Shown: in pieces, positions 27,357-35,661 of the stretch | Layout: each line of letters starts with the position of its first letter | Numbering within the stretch: position 1 is the stretch's first letter | Assembly: GCA_036501535.1 (NCBI GenBank) | Contig: DASYAE010000077.1 | Coordinates: forward strand, 1-54,288 | Reading direction: 5' to 3' | DNA: 54,288 nucleotides | Origin: DASYAE01 sp036501535 | GTDB lineage: Bacteria > Actinomycetota > Actinomycetes > Streptomycetales > Catenulisporaceae | Made by a program: the position numbers and the translations under genes | The notes under the pieces: generated by a model | What the model saw: the letters and a program-made list of their open reading frames with translations, nothing else | Databases searched by the model: none | What the model was told of the DNA's origin: nothing

Positions 27357-27779
27357 TCACATCACCACCGCGGTCGCCCCGTCGATCTGCGCGACATGCA
27401 CCTCGTCCCCCTCCTCGAACACCGCCTCCGGATCCAGCGCGCGCGCCGTCCACGTCTGATGATGATTCAGCAACACCCGCCCCGTGCGCCCATCCACCCG
27501 GCTCGTCACCACACCCGTCGTCCCCACCAGCGCCTTCGCCCCGATCCGCAACGGCGGCCGGCGATTCTGCCGACGCACCACCGACGGCGTCACCAACCCC
27601 ACCAGCCCCACACTCACCAACGCGAACACACCGACCTGAGCCCACAACGGCGCCCCCAACGCGGCCAACACCGTCCCGACCGCCGCCCCCACCGCGACCA
27701 TGGCACACGCCAGCGTTCCGGTGAAGGCCTCCAACAACACGAGCAGACCCGTGGCGGCCGCCCACCAGATCCACGACAT
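27357..27779 (-). CDS. NfeD-family membrane protein
   Basis: This 140-residue protein has two or three N-terminal membrane segments (about 3-65) and a C-terminal OB-fold (about 80-140): ALVGTTGVVTSRVDGRTGRV, then EAVFEEGDEVHVAQIDGATAVVM. Short NfeD proteins work with SPFH-domain proteins in membrane microdomains. The SPFH gene lies 222 nt downstream on the same strand, supporting a functional pair although the gap is wide. The start follows TAGCAT by 6 nt, with no Shine-Dalgarno, so it is probably leaderless. Confidence 0.88.
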   Translation of the reverse strand: MSWIWWAAATGLLVLLEAFTGTLACAMVAVGAAVGTVLAALGAPLWAQVGVFALVSVGLVGLVTPSVVRRQNRRPPLRIGAKALVGTTGVVTSRVDGRTGRVLLNHHQTWTARALDPEAVFEEGDEVHVAQIDGATAVVM

Positions 27780-27785
27780 ACCCGC

Positions 27786-27791
27786 ATGCTA
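27786..27791 (-). promoter_or_regulatory. -10 element (TAGCAT), leaderless start of nfeD
   Basis: TAGCAT ends 6 nt before the ATG, the same hexamer and spacing as at the alpha/beta-hydrolase gene. Confidence 0.45.
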
Positions 27792-27874
27792 CTGACAACA
27801 CGCCGGTTTGAGCAGAGCGCGCACACCGCGCGCACACCGGCGTGCAACCACCGCGAACCACCCCAAAAACGACC

Positions 27875-28666
27875 TCAGCCCTCGTACAACCCCCGCGCGT
27901 AGTACCGGCCCGCCGCCGACTCCACCGCCAACGGAATCCCGAAACACGCCGTCAGATTCTCCGCCGTCAACGTCAACTCGATCGGACCCGACGCCACCAC
28001 CGCCCCCTGACGCAACATCAGCACATGCGTGAACCCCGGCGGAATCTCCTCCACATGATGCGTCACCAACACCGTCACCGGCGAACCCGGATCCGCCGCA
28101 TGATTCGCCAACCGCCGCACCAGATCCTCCCGCCCCGCCAGATCCAGCCCCGCCGCCGGCTCGTCCAGCAGCAGCAGCTCCGGATCCGTCATCAGAGCCC
28201 TGGCGATCAGCGCACGCTTGCGCTCCCCCGACGACAACGTCCCGAACGAGCGCTCCGCGAACCCGTCCATCCCCCACCACGCCAACAGATCGTCCGCCCG
28301 GCTCGTATCCACCCCGTCATACGCCTCACGCCACCGCCCCAACTGCCCATAACTCGCCGTCAACACCACATCCCGCACCCGCTCCCGCCCCGGCACCCGC
28401 TGATCCACCGCCGCCGACGTCAACCCGATCCGCGTACGCAGCTCGAACACGTCCACCCGCCCCAACCGCTCCCCCAGGACCCCCGCCGAACCACTCGTCG
28501 GATGCATGTTCGCCGACACGATCTGCAACAACGTCGTCTTCCCCGCACCGTTCGGCCCCACCACCACCCAACGCTGCCCCTCGGCCGCCCGCCAGGTGAC
28601 CCCGCTGAGCAGTTTCTTCCCATCGCGCACGAGCGAGACATCCACGAGATCGAGCACATCCGTCAT
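27875..28666 (-). CDS. ABC transporter ATP-binding protein without a linked permease
   Basis: This 263-residue single ABC domain has Walker A VGPNGAGKTTLL, signature LSSGERKRALIARAL, Walker B LLLLDEPAAGLD and a switch histidine in VTHHVEE. The insertion RTRIGLTSAAVDQRVPGRERVRDVVLTA after the Q-loop resembles the YlmA/ModF-like or iron-siderophore group. No permease or binding protein is adjacent, so it may act with a distant permease or as a soluble ATPase. The ATG follows TAAGTT by 7 nt without Shine-Dalgarno. It is divergent from serB with only 48 nt between the two start codons. Confidence 0.88.
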   Translation of the reverse strand: MTDVLDLVDVSLVRDGKKLLSGVTWRAAEGQRWVVVGPNGAGKTTLLQIVSANMHPTSGSAGVLGERLGRVDVFELRTRIGLTSAAVDQRVPGRERVRDVVLTASYGQLGRWREAYDGVDTSRADDLLAWWGMDGFAERSFGTLSSGERKRALIARALMTDPELLLLDEPAAGLDLAGREDLVRRLANHAADPGSPVTVLVTHHVEEIPPGFTHVLMLRQGAVVASGPIELTLTAENLTACFGIPLAVESAAGRYYARGLYEG

Positions 28667-28673
28667 ACGGGCA

Positions 28674-28707
28674 AACTTATCCCGCCCGCACCTCCGACAG
28701 GTAGCCT
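28674..28707. promoter_or_regulatory. Back-to-back leaderless promoters, ABC ATPase / serB
   Basis: On the minus strand TAAGTT (28674-28679) lies 7 nt before the ATG of the ABC ATPase. On the plus strand TAGCCT (28702-28707) lies 7 nt before the GTG of serB. Neither gene has a Shine-Dalgarno. The two promoters must overlap, because only 48 nt separate the starts. Confidence 0.45.
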
Positions 28708-28714
28708 GACCCCC

Positions 28715-29947
28715 GTGCATGAGCCGGACGAGCTGACCGCCGACACCCCGACCCTCCTGGTGACCCTCTTCGGCGCGGACCGCCCCGGCGTCACCGCCGC
28801 CCTGTTCGACCAGATCGCCGCCTTCGCCGCCCAGACCGGCGAACCCCACCGCGTCGCCGACGTCGAACAGATCGTCCTGCGCGGCCGCCTCGTCCTCGGC
28901 GTCCTCGTCGCAGCCCCCCGCGACACCGCCGCCCTGCGCGCCGCCCTGCACAAATGGGCCGCCGCCTGGAAACTCGACCTCGAGATCGCCGAAGGCCGCG
29001 GCGACAACCGCCCCCGCCGCGCCGGCCGCAGCCACGTCACCGTCCTCGGCAACCCCCTCACCCCCGCCGCCCTCGCCACCGTCTCACGCCGCATCGCCGA
29101 AGCCTCCGGCAACATCGACCGCATCGTGCGCCTGGCCAAAGACCCGGTCACCGCCCTCGAACTCGACATCTCCGGCGTCGACCCGGCCCGCCTGCGCGCA
29201 ACCCTCGCCGCCACCGCCGCCGAAGCCGACATCGACATCGCCGTCCAGCGCGCGGGCCTCGCCCGCCGCGCCAAACACCTCGTCGTCATGGACGTCGACT
29301 CCACCCTCATCCAGGACGAGGTCATCGAACTGCTCGCCAAACACGCCGGCTGCCTCGACCAGGTCGCCGACGTCACCGCCGCCGCCATGCGCGGCGAACT
29401 CGACTTCGCCGGCTCCCTGCGCGCCCGCGTCGCCCTGCTCGCCGGCCTGCCCGAAGCCGTCTTCGACGACGTGCGCGCCGAAGTGCGCTACACCCCCGGC
29501 GCCCGCACCCTCGTGCGCACCCTCAAACGCCTCGGCTACCAGGTCGGCATCGTCTCCGGCGGATTCACCCAGATCACCGGCCACCTCGCCGCCGACCTCG
29601 GCCTCCACTTCACCGCCGCCAACACCCTCGAGGTGCGCGACGGACTGCTCACCGGCAGGGTCCTCGACCCCGTCATCGACCGCCCCGGCAAAGCCGCGGC
29701 CCTGCGCCGCTTCGCCGACGCCGCCGCCGTCCCGCTCTCCGACACCGTCGCCATCGGCGACGGCGCCAACGACCTCGACATGCTCGCCGCCGCCGGCCTC
29801 GGCGTCGCGTTCAACGCCAAACCCCTCGTGCGCGAACAAGCCGACACCTCGGTCAACGTGCCGTTCCTCGACGCCATCCTGTTCCTGCTCGGCATCCCGC
29901 GCGAAGAAGTCGAGGAAGCGGACCTGCTGCTGGCCGAACCGGCCTGA
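28715..29947 (+). CDS. serB: Phosphoserine phosphatase with N-terminal ACT domains
   Basis: This 410-residue enzyme dephosphorylates O-phosphoserine in the last step of serine synthesis. An N-terminal ACT domain (about 12-90, LLVTLFGADRPGVTAALFDQ) is followed by a second ACT-like region (about 97-180), as in mycobacterial SerB2. The HAD domain carries motif I MDVDSTLIQDEVIELL (Asp193 and Asp195), motif II SGGFT, a lysine in RPGKAAAL, and motif III/IV GDGANDLDMLAAAGLGVAFNAKP. The GTG at 28715 is the only start that keeps the full ACT domain. Serine feedback through the ACT domains is expected from the family. Confidence 0.96.
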   Translation: MHEPDELTADTPTLLVTLFGADRPGVTAALFDQIAAFAAQTGEPHRVADVEQIVLRGRLVLGVLVAAPRDTAALRAALHKWAAAWKLDLEIAEGRGDNRPRRAGRSHVTVLGNPLTPAALATVSRRIAEASGNIDRIVRLAKDPVTALELDISGVDPARLRATLAATAAEADIDIAVQRAGLARRAKHLVVMDVDSTLIQDEVIELLAKHAGCLDQVADVTAAAMRGELDFAGSLRARVALLAGLPEAVFDDVRAEVRYTPGARTLVRTLKRLGYQVGIVSGGFTQITGHLAADLGLHFTAANTLEVRDGLLTGRVLDPVIDRPGKAAALRRFADAAAVPLSDTVAIGDGANDLDMLAAAGLGVAFNAKPLVREQADTSVNVPFLDAILFLLGIPREEVEEADLLLAEPA

Positions 29948-30019
29948 CCGGCACACCGGCGGCCTGGCCGGTAGGTACACCCGAACGAGTGAACGGCGCG
30001 GCGCGGCGCCGGAACGCCT

Positions 30020-30039
30020 GTGCAGCCACGCGGCTGCAC
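30020..30039. terminator. Hairpin between convergent serB and ABC-F gene
   Basis: GTGCAGCC and GGCTGCAC form a perfect 8-bp stem with an ACGC loop, lying between the two convergent stop codons. It probably works in both directions. Confidence 0.5.
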
Positions 30040-30076
30040 GGCCATTGCGGCTACTCAGCCTCGTATGGCAGTACGG

Positions 30077-31768
30077 CTAAACAGCGCACCCGGCCGGGAC
30101 GAGCTCCGTCACCGACCCGCCCCCCACAGTCCACCACCGCGCCGACCGGCCCCCGGCACCGCCGCCCTCCACCACGCGCCGCACGAAATACGCGTCATGC
30201 GACACCAGAAGCACCGTGCCCTGATAAGCCCGCAACGCCTCCTCCACCACGTCCAACGCGTCGAAATCCAGGAAATTCGTCGGCTCGTCCAACACCAGCA
30301 CCTGCGCCCCGCTGTTCACCAACGCCGCCAACAGCAACCGCCGCACCTGCCCCGCCGACAACTCCCCGACCCGCCGCCCCCAGTCGTCCGGACCGAACAG
30401 ATACCCCGTCAGCAACTCCTCCGCCTGCTCCACATACACCGCGACCCGCGACCGGAAGAAATCCAACACCGTCGCCCGCCCCGGCAGACCGTCAAGAGTC
30501 TGCGGCAGCACCCCGACCCGCGCCGCCCCGGCCACCACCCCCGCATCCGGAGCCAGCCGCCCCGACAGCACCCGCAACAGCGTCGTCTTCCCCGCCCCGT
30601 TCGGCCCGCCGACCACGATCCGATCCCCCGCCCCGACCCGCAGACCGACCCCGTCCAGCACCGACCGGCCACCGAGCCGCACCGACACCCCCGAACAGGC
30701 GAGCACCGGCTCATCCGCGCCGACCACGGCCGCCTCCGGGAACGCCAGCGCCAACGCCGGCCGGGTCTGCGGCTGCTCGACCCAGCGCATCGACGCGATC
30801 TGCTGCTCCAACCGCCGCTCCCGCGACTTCGCCTTCTTCGCCACCTTCTTCGCATAGCGCCGCGCCTTGTCCGCCCCCATGCCGCTTCGCGTGGTCAGCT
30901 CCACACCCAGCGCCTGGCCCTTCGTCGCCTCGATGTCCGCCACCAGCCGGCGCCGATACTTCTCCTGCGCCTCGAACTGCGAGAGCAACACAGCCCACCG
31001 CCGCGCCTTCTCCGCCCGGAACTCCGTATACCCACCCTGATAAACCTGCGGCTCGTCATGGATCCCGTCCAGCTCCACGATCCCCGTCACCGCCGCGTCC
31101 AGGAACGCCCGATCATGCGACGCCACCACCACCGCCCCCGGGAAACTGGCCAGATACCCGCCCAGCCAGGCGATGCCCTCGGCATCCAGATGATTCGTCG
31201 GCTCGTCCAGCACCAGCGCAGCCGGCTCCCCGAGCAGCGTGCGCCCCAGCAGGACCCGCGCCTGCTCACCCCCGGAAAGCCGCCCGAGCGGCGCGTCCTG
31301 CGGCAGGTGCGCGATGTCGAGCCGGTCCCGGACCTCGGCGATCCGCTGCTCGGCCGTCCACCCGCGCAACGCCGACCAGCGCTCCTGCACCGCGCCGTAC
31401 TCGGCCAACACCTCCGGCGAGTCGTCCGCAAGCTGCAGCTCCAACTCGCGCATACGCGTGGCAACCCCGTGCAGCTCCCCGAGCCCCTCACTCAGATACG
31501 CACCCAGTGTGACCTCCGCGATCGCCGCGGAATGCGCGTCGCCGTCCAACAGACGATGACTGAAGAAACCGACCCGCGTATGAGCATCCCGGCTCACGTG
31601 GCCGCGCTGCGGACGCTCGACCCCCGCGAGCAGCCGCAACAGCGTCGACTTCCCGACGCCGTTCGGGCCGACCACCCCGATCCGGTCCCCCGGATTCAGC
31701 ACGACCTCGACGTCGTCGAACAGCAGCTCGCCATCGTAGGTATGGGCAAGACCATGGGCTTTATACAT
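30077..31768 (-). CDS. ABC-F family ATPase (ribosome-acting, possible antibiotic-resistance factor)
   Basis: This 563-residue protein has two ABC domains and no membrane segment. Domain 1 has Walker A GPNGVGKST, signature LSGGEQARVLLGR and Walker B LVLDEPTNHLD. Domain 2 has Walker A GPNGAGKTT, signature LSAGQVRRLL and Walker B LVLDEPTNFLD. The linker (about 230-330) is rich in Lys/Arg (KARRYAKKVAKKAKSRERRLEQ), as expected of the segment that reaches the ribosomal P-site tRNA. Both catalytic glutamates are present. ABC-F proteins either rescue stalled ribosomes or dislodge ribosome-bound antibiotics. The long leader here points to inducible, resistance-type control. GAAGGA 9 nt upstream supports the ATG. 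Confidence 0.9.
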   Translation of the reverse strand: MYKAHGLAHTYDGELLFDDVEVVLNPGDRIGVVGPNGVGKSTLLRLLAGVERPQRGHVSRDAHTRVGFFSHRLLDGDAHSAAIAEVTLGAYLSEGLGELHGVATRMRELELQLADDSPEVLAEYGAVQERWSALRGWTAEQRIAEVRDRLDIAHLPQDAPLGRLSGGEQARVLLGRTLLGEPAALVLDEPTNHLDAEGIAWLGGYLASFPGAVVVASHDRAFLDAAVTGIVELDGIHDEPQVYQGGYTEFRAEKARRWAVLLSQFEAQEKYRRRLVADIEATKGQALGVELTTRSGMGADKARRYAKKVAKKAKSRERRLEQQIASMRWVEQPQTRPALALAFPEAAVVGADEPVLACSGVSVRLGGRSVLDGVGLRVGAGDRIVVGGPNGAGKTTLLRVLSGRLAPDAGVVAGAARVGVLPQTLDGLPGRATVLDFFRSRVAVYVEQAEELLTGYLFGPDDWGRRVGELSAGQVRRLLLAALVNSGAQVLVLDEPTNFLDFDALDVVEEALRAYQGTVLLVSHDAYFVRRVVEGGGAGGRSARWWTVGGGSVTELVPAGCAV

Positions 31769-32295
31769 AAAGGCGGATCCTTCGCGGTCGGCCGGAACGG
31801 TGACTGGAGCGAGGAACGCCGAACGGAAGCGCAGGATCCAGGGCAGTGGATCGCGGAAATCCGGAGACTTGCGGGACGACGCCCGACGAATGCGGCGGCC
31901 GAGAAGGGATCCGGACGAATCACGCGAGAAGCCGGCCCGGCTCGGCGGCGCCGCGTCAGAGCGCGGCGGCCGGCCAAACCATCCAAGTGGCTGCGTTCGG
32001 CGTGTTCGTCAGATCAGCATCGAGCGGTGTACACCTGCTCTGTTCTCGGCGCGGCCTCCCGGCCCGGACAGACTTCCATGCTGCCGGAGCCCCCCGACAC
32101 GGCGCAACAGCATTTCCCGGCGCGGGCTGGCCTCGGGGTCTTCTTTGTGGTTTTGGTCTGCGTGCTTGGTGGCGGGGTGTTGGTAGTTTTTGATCTTGAT
32201 GGTAAGCCTACGGGCCTGTTAATTCGGCTTATGCTGCATGGATGTCGGCGGGAGTCGGCGAGCTTCGCCGCCTCTTCCGGGCCTGCCGCAACGCT
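31769..32295 (-). promoter_or_regulatory. Long leader of the ABC-F gene with possible Shine-Dalgarno sequestering element
   Basis: About 530 nt without a convincing gene precede the ABC-F ATG, bounded upstream by a terminator hairpin. Read on the minus strand, GGATCC occurs at 31775-31780 overlapping the Shine-Dalgarno (GAAGGATCC), at 31834-31839, and at 31907-31912 where it continues as GGATCCCTTC. Either upstream copy can pair with the Shine-Dalgarno copy. A stretch near 32140-32215 is strikingly poor in G on this strand (A/C-rich) and AT-richer than its surroundings, hence likely unstructured. This arrangement fits translational attenuation, but no leader peptide is clearly identified. Confidence 0.35.
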
Positions 32296-32329
32296 GTGGG
32301 GATGCCGGGCCTGAGCCCGGCATCCCCAC
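32296..32329 (-). terminator. Strong 15-bp hairpin terminator after the trypsin-like gene
   Basis: The arms GTGGGGATGCCGGGC and GCCCGGCATCCCCAC pair perfectly around a CTGA loop, 30 nt beyond the stop codon of the trypsin-like gene. It separates that transcript from the ABC-F leader. Confidence 0.7.
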
Positions 32330-32358
32330 CCCCCGATTCGGTGCACTCGGTCGGTCGA

Positions 32359-33261
32359 TCAGCCGACCAGGTTTTGTACTGATCCGTACAGGTTGGCCAC
32401 CTGGTTCCCGTAGTACGGCGACCACATGTACTGCGGGTCAGCCGGGTACCTGAAGTCGTTGTGCCCGTCGATGTAGCCGTAGCTGCCATTGAACGAGGCC
32501 AGCCACGGGCCGCCAGACGATCCGGGCGTCAAGTTGTTGAACATGTCGACGGTGCCGTCGCCGTAGTCGTTGGTGTAGTCGTTGGCTTCGACCAGGTCCA
32601 CACCGGTGTAGCCGGGCACCGGGTATCCGAACGCGGACACGTACTCGCCGACCGAGTAGTTCCACTCGGTCGGGGCCCACAGCTGCTGGGCGGCCCACCA
32701 CCCGAAGGGCGCGGTGCAGCCCCCGGAGCCGTCGTTGTAGCAGTTCGGGACGAACCACCAGTTGACGGCCCAGGTCTGGGCCTCGGTGACGCAGTGCCCG
32801 GCGGTCCGCCCCGCGTAGTACGAGTAGTACGCGGGGCGGACCGCCGAGGCGTGTGCGACCTTGGCGGCGGCCGGGGCGACCTGGACGGCCGCGCCCTGCG
32901 GCTTGGCCGGTGCCGCCGTCGCGGCGGCGGGCTTGCTCGCCGCCGCGCGCTGCATAGCGGGCAGCTGGGAGTCGAGGACGGCGGCCTTCATCCGCGCCGG
33001 CGTCCAGTAGGCGGCCAGCGCCTGCTTGCGCGCGTTGGCTCCGCTGCCCTTGACCGTCGCCGCGACCTGCGGGCTGAGCCCGGCGGTGCCGGAGACCGCG
33101 CCCGCGTGTGCGGTGCTGCTCGTGTGGGCCGGCGCGGTCGAGGCGTGCGCGGGCGTGGCGGTGGCCAACAGGCCCGCCAGCAGCGGCAGGGCGAAGGCGG
33201 CCAGCGCCGCGCGGCGCCGGGCCCCCTTATGTGAGAGTACTGACATGCCGGGAAACGGCAT
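32359..33261 (-). CDS. Secreted trypsin-like peptidase homologue with a degenerate catalytic core
   Basis: This 300-residue protein has a signal peptide (basic start, hydrophobic 18-35, AHA-type cleavage near 39), an alanine-rich propeptide-like segment (about 40-135) and a chymotrypsin-fold remnant. The His motif TAGHCV and the Ser motif GSSGGPW are present. Compared with the actinobacterial family as I remember it, the beta-strand segment before TAGHCV is missing. The Asp-bearing segment (normally xYDVGxAVL) reads NYSVGEY and runs straight into AFGYP. The catalytic Asp is therefore not visible, and the protein may be inactive or atypical. GGAGG 7 nt upstream supports the ATG at 33261. GC bias is lower than in neighbouring genes. 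Confidence 0.7.
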   Translation of the reverse strand: MPFPGMSVLSHKGARRRAALAAFALPLLAGLLATATPAHASTAPAHTSSTAHAGAVSGTAGLSPQVAATVKGSGANARKQALAAYWTPARMKAAVLDSQLPAMQRAAASKPAAATAAPAKPQGAAVQVAPAAAKVAHASAVRPAYYSYYAGRTAGHCVTEAQTWAVNWWFVPNCYNDGSGGCTAPFGWWAAQQLWAPTEWNYSVGEYVSAFGYPVPGYTGVDLVEANDYTNDYGDGTVDMFNNLTPGSSGGPWLASFNGSYGYIDGHNDFRYPADPQYMWSPYYGNQVANLYGSVQNLVG

Positions 33262-33283
33262 GGGGTTACCTCCGGATATCGGT

Positions 33284-34318
33284 TCAGATGGTCATCGGCG
33301 GGCTGCCTGGCCGCGCATGGTGCGGCCAGGCAGCCGTGCGGCCCGCGGCGGGATTGACCGCTCGGGCGCGATCCCGTGCGAGAATTGGCGCCGGGCCGTG
33401 GTGATCCGCGCATGCGCCCGGAAGAAGACCGGTCGCAACGCAGAGCACTTGCGCCAGCCCCACCCCGTCGTCGAGCACCAGTACCCGCATACTCGCGTCA
33501 CGCCACAATCGCACTACGCACACCCCGGCCTGCGCATGCCGCACCACGTTGGCCAAGGCCTCTGAGACGATCCGGTAACACGCCACCTCCACCGCCGCCG
33601 GCAGATCCGCCAGTCCCGCCTCCGGCACCTGCAGATTCACCACCAGCGCAGGGGCCTGGCACCTTAGGCACTCCACCTGCTCGCGCAGCGATCCGGCCAG
33701 ACCCAGCTCGTCCAGCGCCGGCGGGCGCAACCCGTACACCGTGCGCCGCACATCGCCGACGGGTCTCGGTATCTCCTGTCGCGCCCTCCCAGAGTAACCC
33801 CTGGATGTCTTGCCTCAGACAAGACTGTCAGAGAGGGGGAAGACCAGCGGCAGCACGAAGCCGCCCAGGCTCGCGGGCAGTGCGAACGCCCACGTGTTCG
33901 CCCACAGCATCGCCGTCGGGAACGGCAGCGAGCCGGACGGGTGGGTCAGCACGTACCGCTCGTAGACGAAAGGCAGGTCGCTCATCGCCGTCGTCAGCCC
34001 GATCAGACACAGCAGCGGGCCCATCGGGTGCCCGGGGCGCCGCGTGAGCAGCAGGCACCCGATGCACGAGTAGCCCAGGATGTCGGGCTCCAGGGCCAGC
34101 GCCGCAAGCGAGTCGGCGCCGAGGGCGTTCAGCACCAGTTCCGCCACCGCCAGGAGCATCGCGCCGACGGCAGCCGCCCACGCCGGCACCACCCAAGCCA
34201 GCCGGCCGAAGTGATCCAAGCGCGCCGGCGCCACCGAGAGACCCGCATCCACACCCCTACGATCAGCCCTCTGCGTCCCGATCTCACGGGACAGTTGTCC
34301 CGACCCGGCCGGGCTCAA
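33284..34318 (-). pseudogene. Remnant of a two-component sensor histidine kinase
   Basis: Two fragments on the same strand look like one broken NarL-type sensor kinase. The 5' fragment (33815-34318) encodes an N-terminal membrane sensor with about four helices, including LLLTRRPGHPMGPLLCLIGL, and ends abruptly after LPLVFPLSDSLV. The 3' fragment (33284-33751) begins VYGLRPPALDELGLAGSLR, just after the phosphoacceptor region. It continues into the HATPase N-box segment EALANVVRHAQ and the G1 box DDGVGLA, then loses homology. The rest of the sensor, the HisKA_3 histidine and the G2 box are missing. No response regulator is adjacent. The TTG at 34318 overlaps the upstream stop codon. Confidence 0.7.
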
Positions 34319-35559
34319 GCGGCGACCTGATCACCCGTCGGACGCGGGCGGATGACGGCGGCAAGCAGCAGCGCGGCGATCAAGCCGACTACGCAGTAGA
34401 CGCCCAGCACGACTAGCGGCCCGCCGGTGCGCGCGCCGCCGAAGTAGGCGATCGAGCGGGCCGCGTCGGTGCCCGCGCCGGGTGTCAGGACGGCGCCGAT
34501 CGCGCGCCAGAACGGCGGCAGGAGCGGGCGAGCGTAGGCGCCCCCGGCGGACGGGTTGCCCAGGATCACGAACAGCAGCACGGCGACGCCGATCCCGACG
34601 ACGCCGAAGGCGATCTGCAGCGCGACCGTCACCGCCCCGGCGGCGAACACCAGCAGGGCCCCGACCAGGACCAGCGGCCAGTAGGGGCCGGGCAGCGCGC
34701 CGAGGATATGTTGGACGATCCAGGCGCCGACCACGCCGGCCGCGACGGCGCACAGGGCCAGCACGACAAGGCGGATCGCGGCGCGTAGCGGCGTCGCAGG
34801 TCGGGTGCCGGCGCTCACGCCGAGGATGGAGGCGACCAGGTAGCCGGTGACCGTCCAGCCGATCACCGAGTAGAACGCCGCGAGCCCGTCGGCGTCCCCG
34901 GCGGCGAGCGGGACCAGGTCGACGACGTGCACGGTGCGGCCGCTGCCCGCATCGACAGCGTCGAAGATCCGGGTGAGTGCGGAGGAAAGGGAGGGGCCGG
35001 CGGCCGAGGCGACATAGAGCGTGTCGGCGGTGCCGCTCGCGCTGATGACGAAGGCGCCCATGCTGGTGCGGTCGGCGACGCGGCGCTGCGCGGCGGCGGC
35101 ACTGTCGATGAGGCGCGGCGAGAGCGGCTGGCCGGACAGCGCGTTCAGAGCGTTGACGGTCTGCGCCTGGATCTGGGCCGGCGCGACGACGTCGACCGGG
35201 AGGTTGCGCGGGCTCTGGTGGTGCAGTGCGCCGACGTAGGACAGGATGAAGCCGACCCCGAGCCCGAGCACTGCGATGACGAGCAGTGCGGCGCGCAGCG
35301 TGACCGCGTCCTTGAGGTCGGCGAGCGGCCCGGCGCCGCCGGGGCGCCGGTGGCCGTCGCGAGCCACGGCTTCTGCCAGGGCTCTGCGCAGCGTGGTGAC
35401 GTCGATCTCGCCGGTGTCGCCGTGCCGGGGCGTGTAGTCGGCGGAGCGCTCGGTCGCGCCGCCCACGCCCGGACCTGACGGGGTGTCCGACGTCGTCGAG
35501 CCGAGTGCCCGGTCCCGCTGCGCTCCGGTGTCCCGCGCCTCATCGCCGTCGCCGCTCAT
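34315..35559 (-). CDS. Multi-pass membrane protein, DUF3533/YhgE-Pip-like (ABC-2 type)
   Basis: This 414-residue protein has a hydrophilic N-terminus (about 1-88), one membrane segment (about 90-112), a large extracytoplasmic domain (about 113-225), and five or six clustered membrane segments (about 226-405). The organisation matches DUF3533/ABC-2-type proteins related to phage-infection protein/YhgE; NPSAGGAYARPLLPPFWRAIG between helices is characteristic of that group. Such proteins are thought to export unknown substrates. GAAGG 8 nt upstream supports the ATG. The stop overlaps the start of the kinase remnant, so the two once formed an operon. Confidence 0.8.
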   Translation of the reverse strand: MSGDGDEARDTGAQRDRALGSTTSDTPSGPGVGGATERSADYTPRHGDTGEIDVTTLRRALAEAVARDGHRRPGGAGPLADLKDAVTLRAALLVIAVLGLGVGFILSYVGALHHQSPRNLPVDVVAPAQIQAQTVNALNALSGQPLSPRLIDSAAAAQRRVADRTSMGAFVISASGTADTLYVASAAGPSLSSALTRIFDAVDAGSGRTVHVVDLVPLAAGDADGLAAFYSVIGWTVTGYLVASILGVSAGTRPATPLRAAIRLVVLALCAVAAGVVGAWIVQHILGALPGPYWPLVLVGALLVFAAGAVTVALQIAFGVVGIGVAVLLFVILGNPSAGGAYARPLLPPFWRAIGAVLTPGAGTDAARSIAYFGGARTGGPLVVLGVYCVVGLIAALLLAAVIRPRPTGDQVAA

Positions 35560-35661
35560 GGGGCAACCTTCGCCCGACCGGCGCCGATGCGCGCGCGGGC
35601 GGACCCATCTGAGCGAGTGTCGGCCTGAACCCCCGCGCAGCTACCGCGCCGTCAGCTCACA

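Noticed and set aside
31800..32314. Plus-strand gene in the region upstream of the ABC-F gene
   Set aside because: Several short frames exist, but none has a ribosome-binding site together with family similarity. One hydrophobic stretch (near 32130-32190) arises from the A/C-rich complementary tract.
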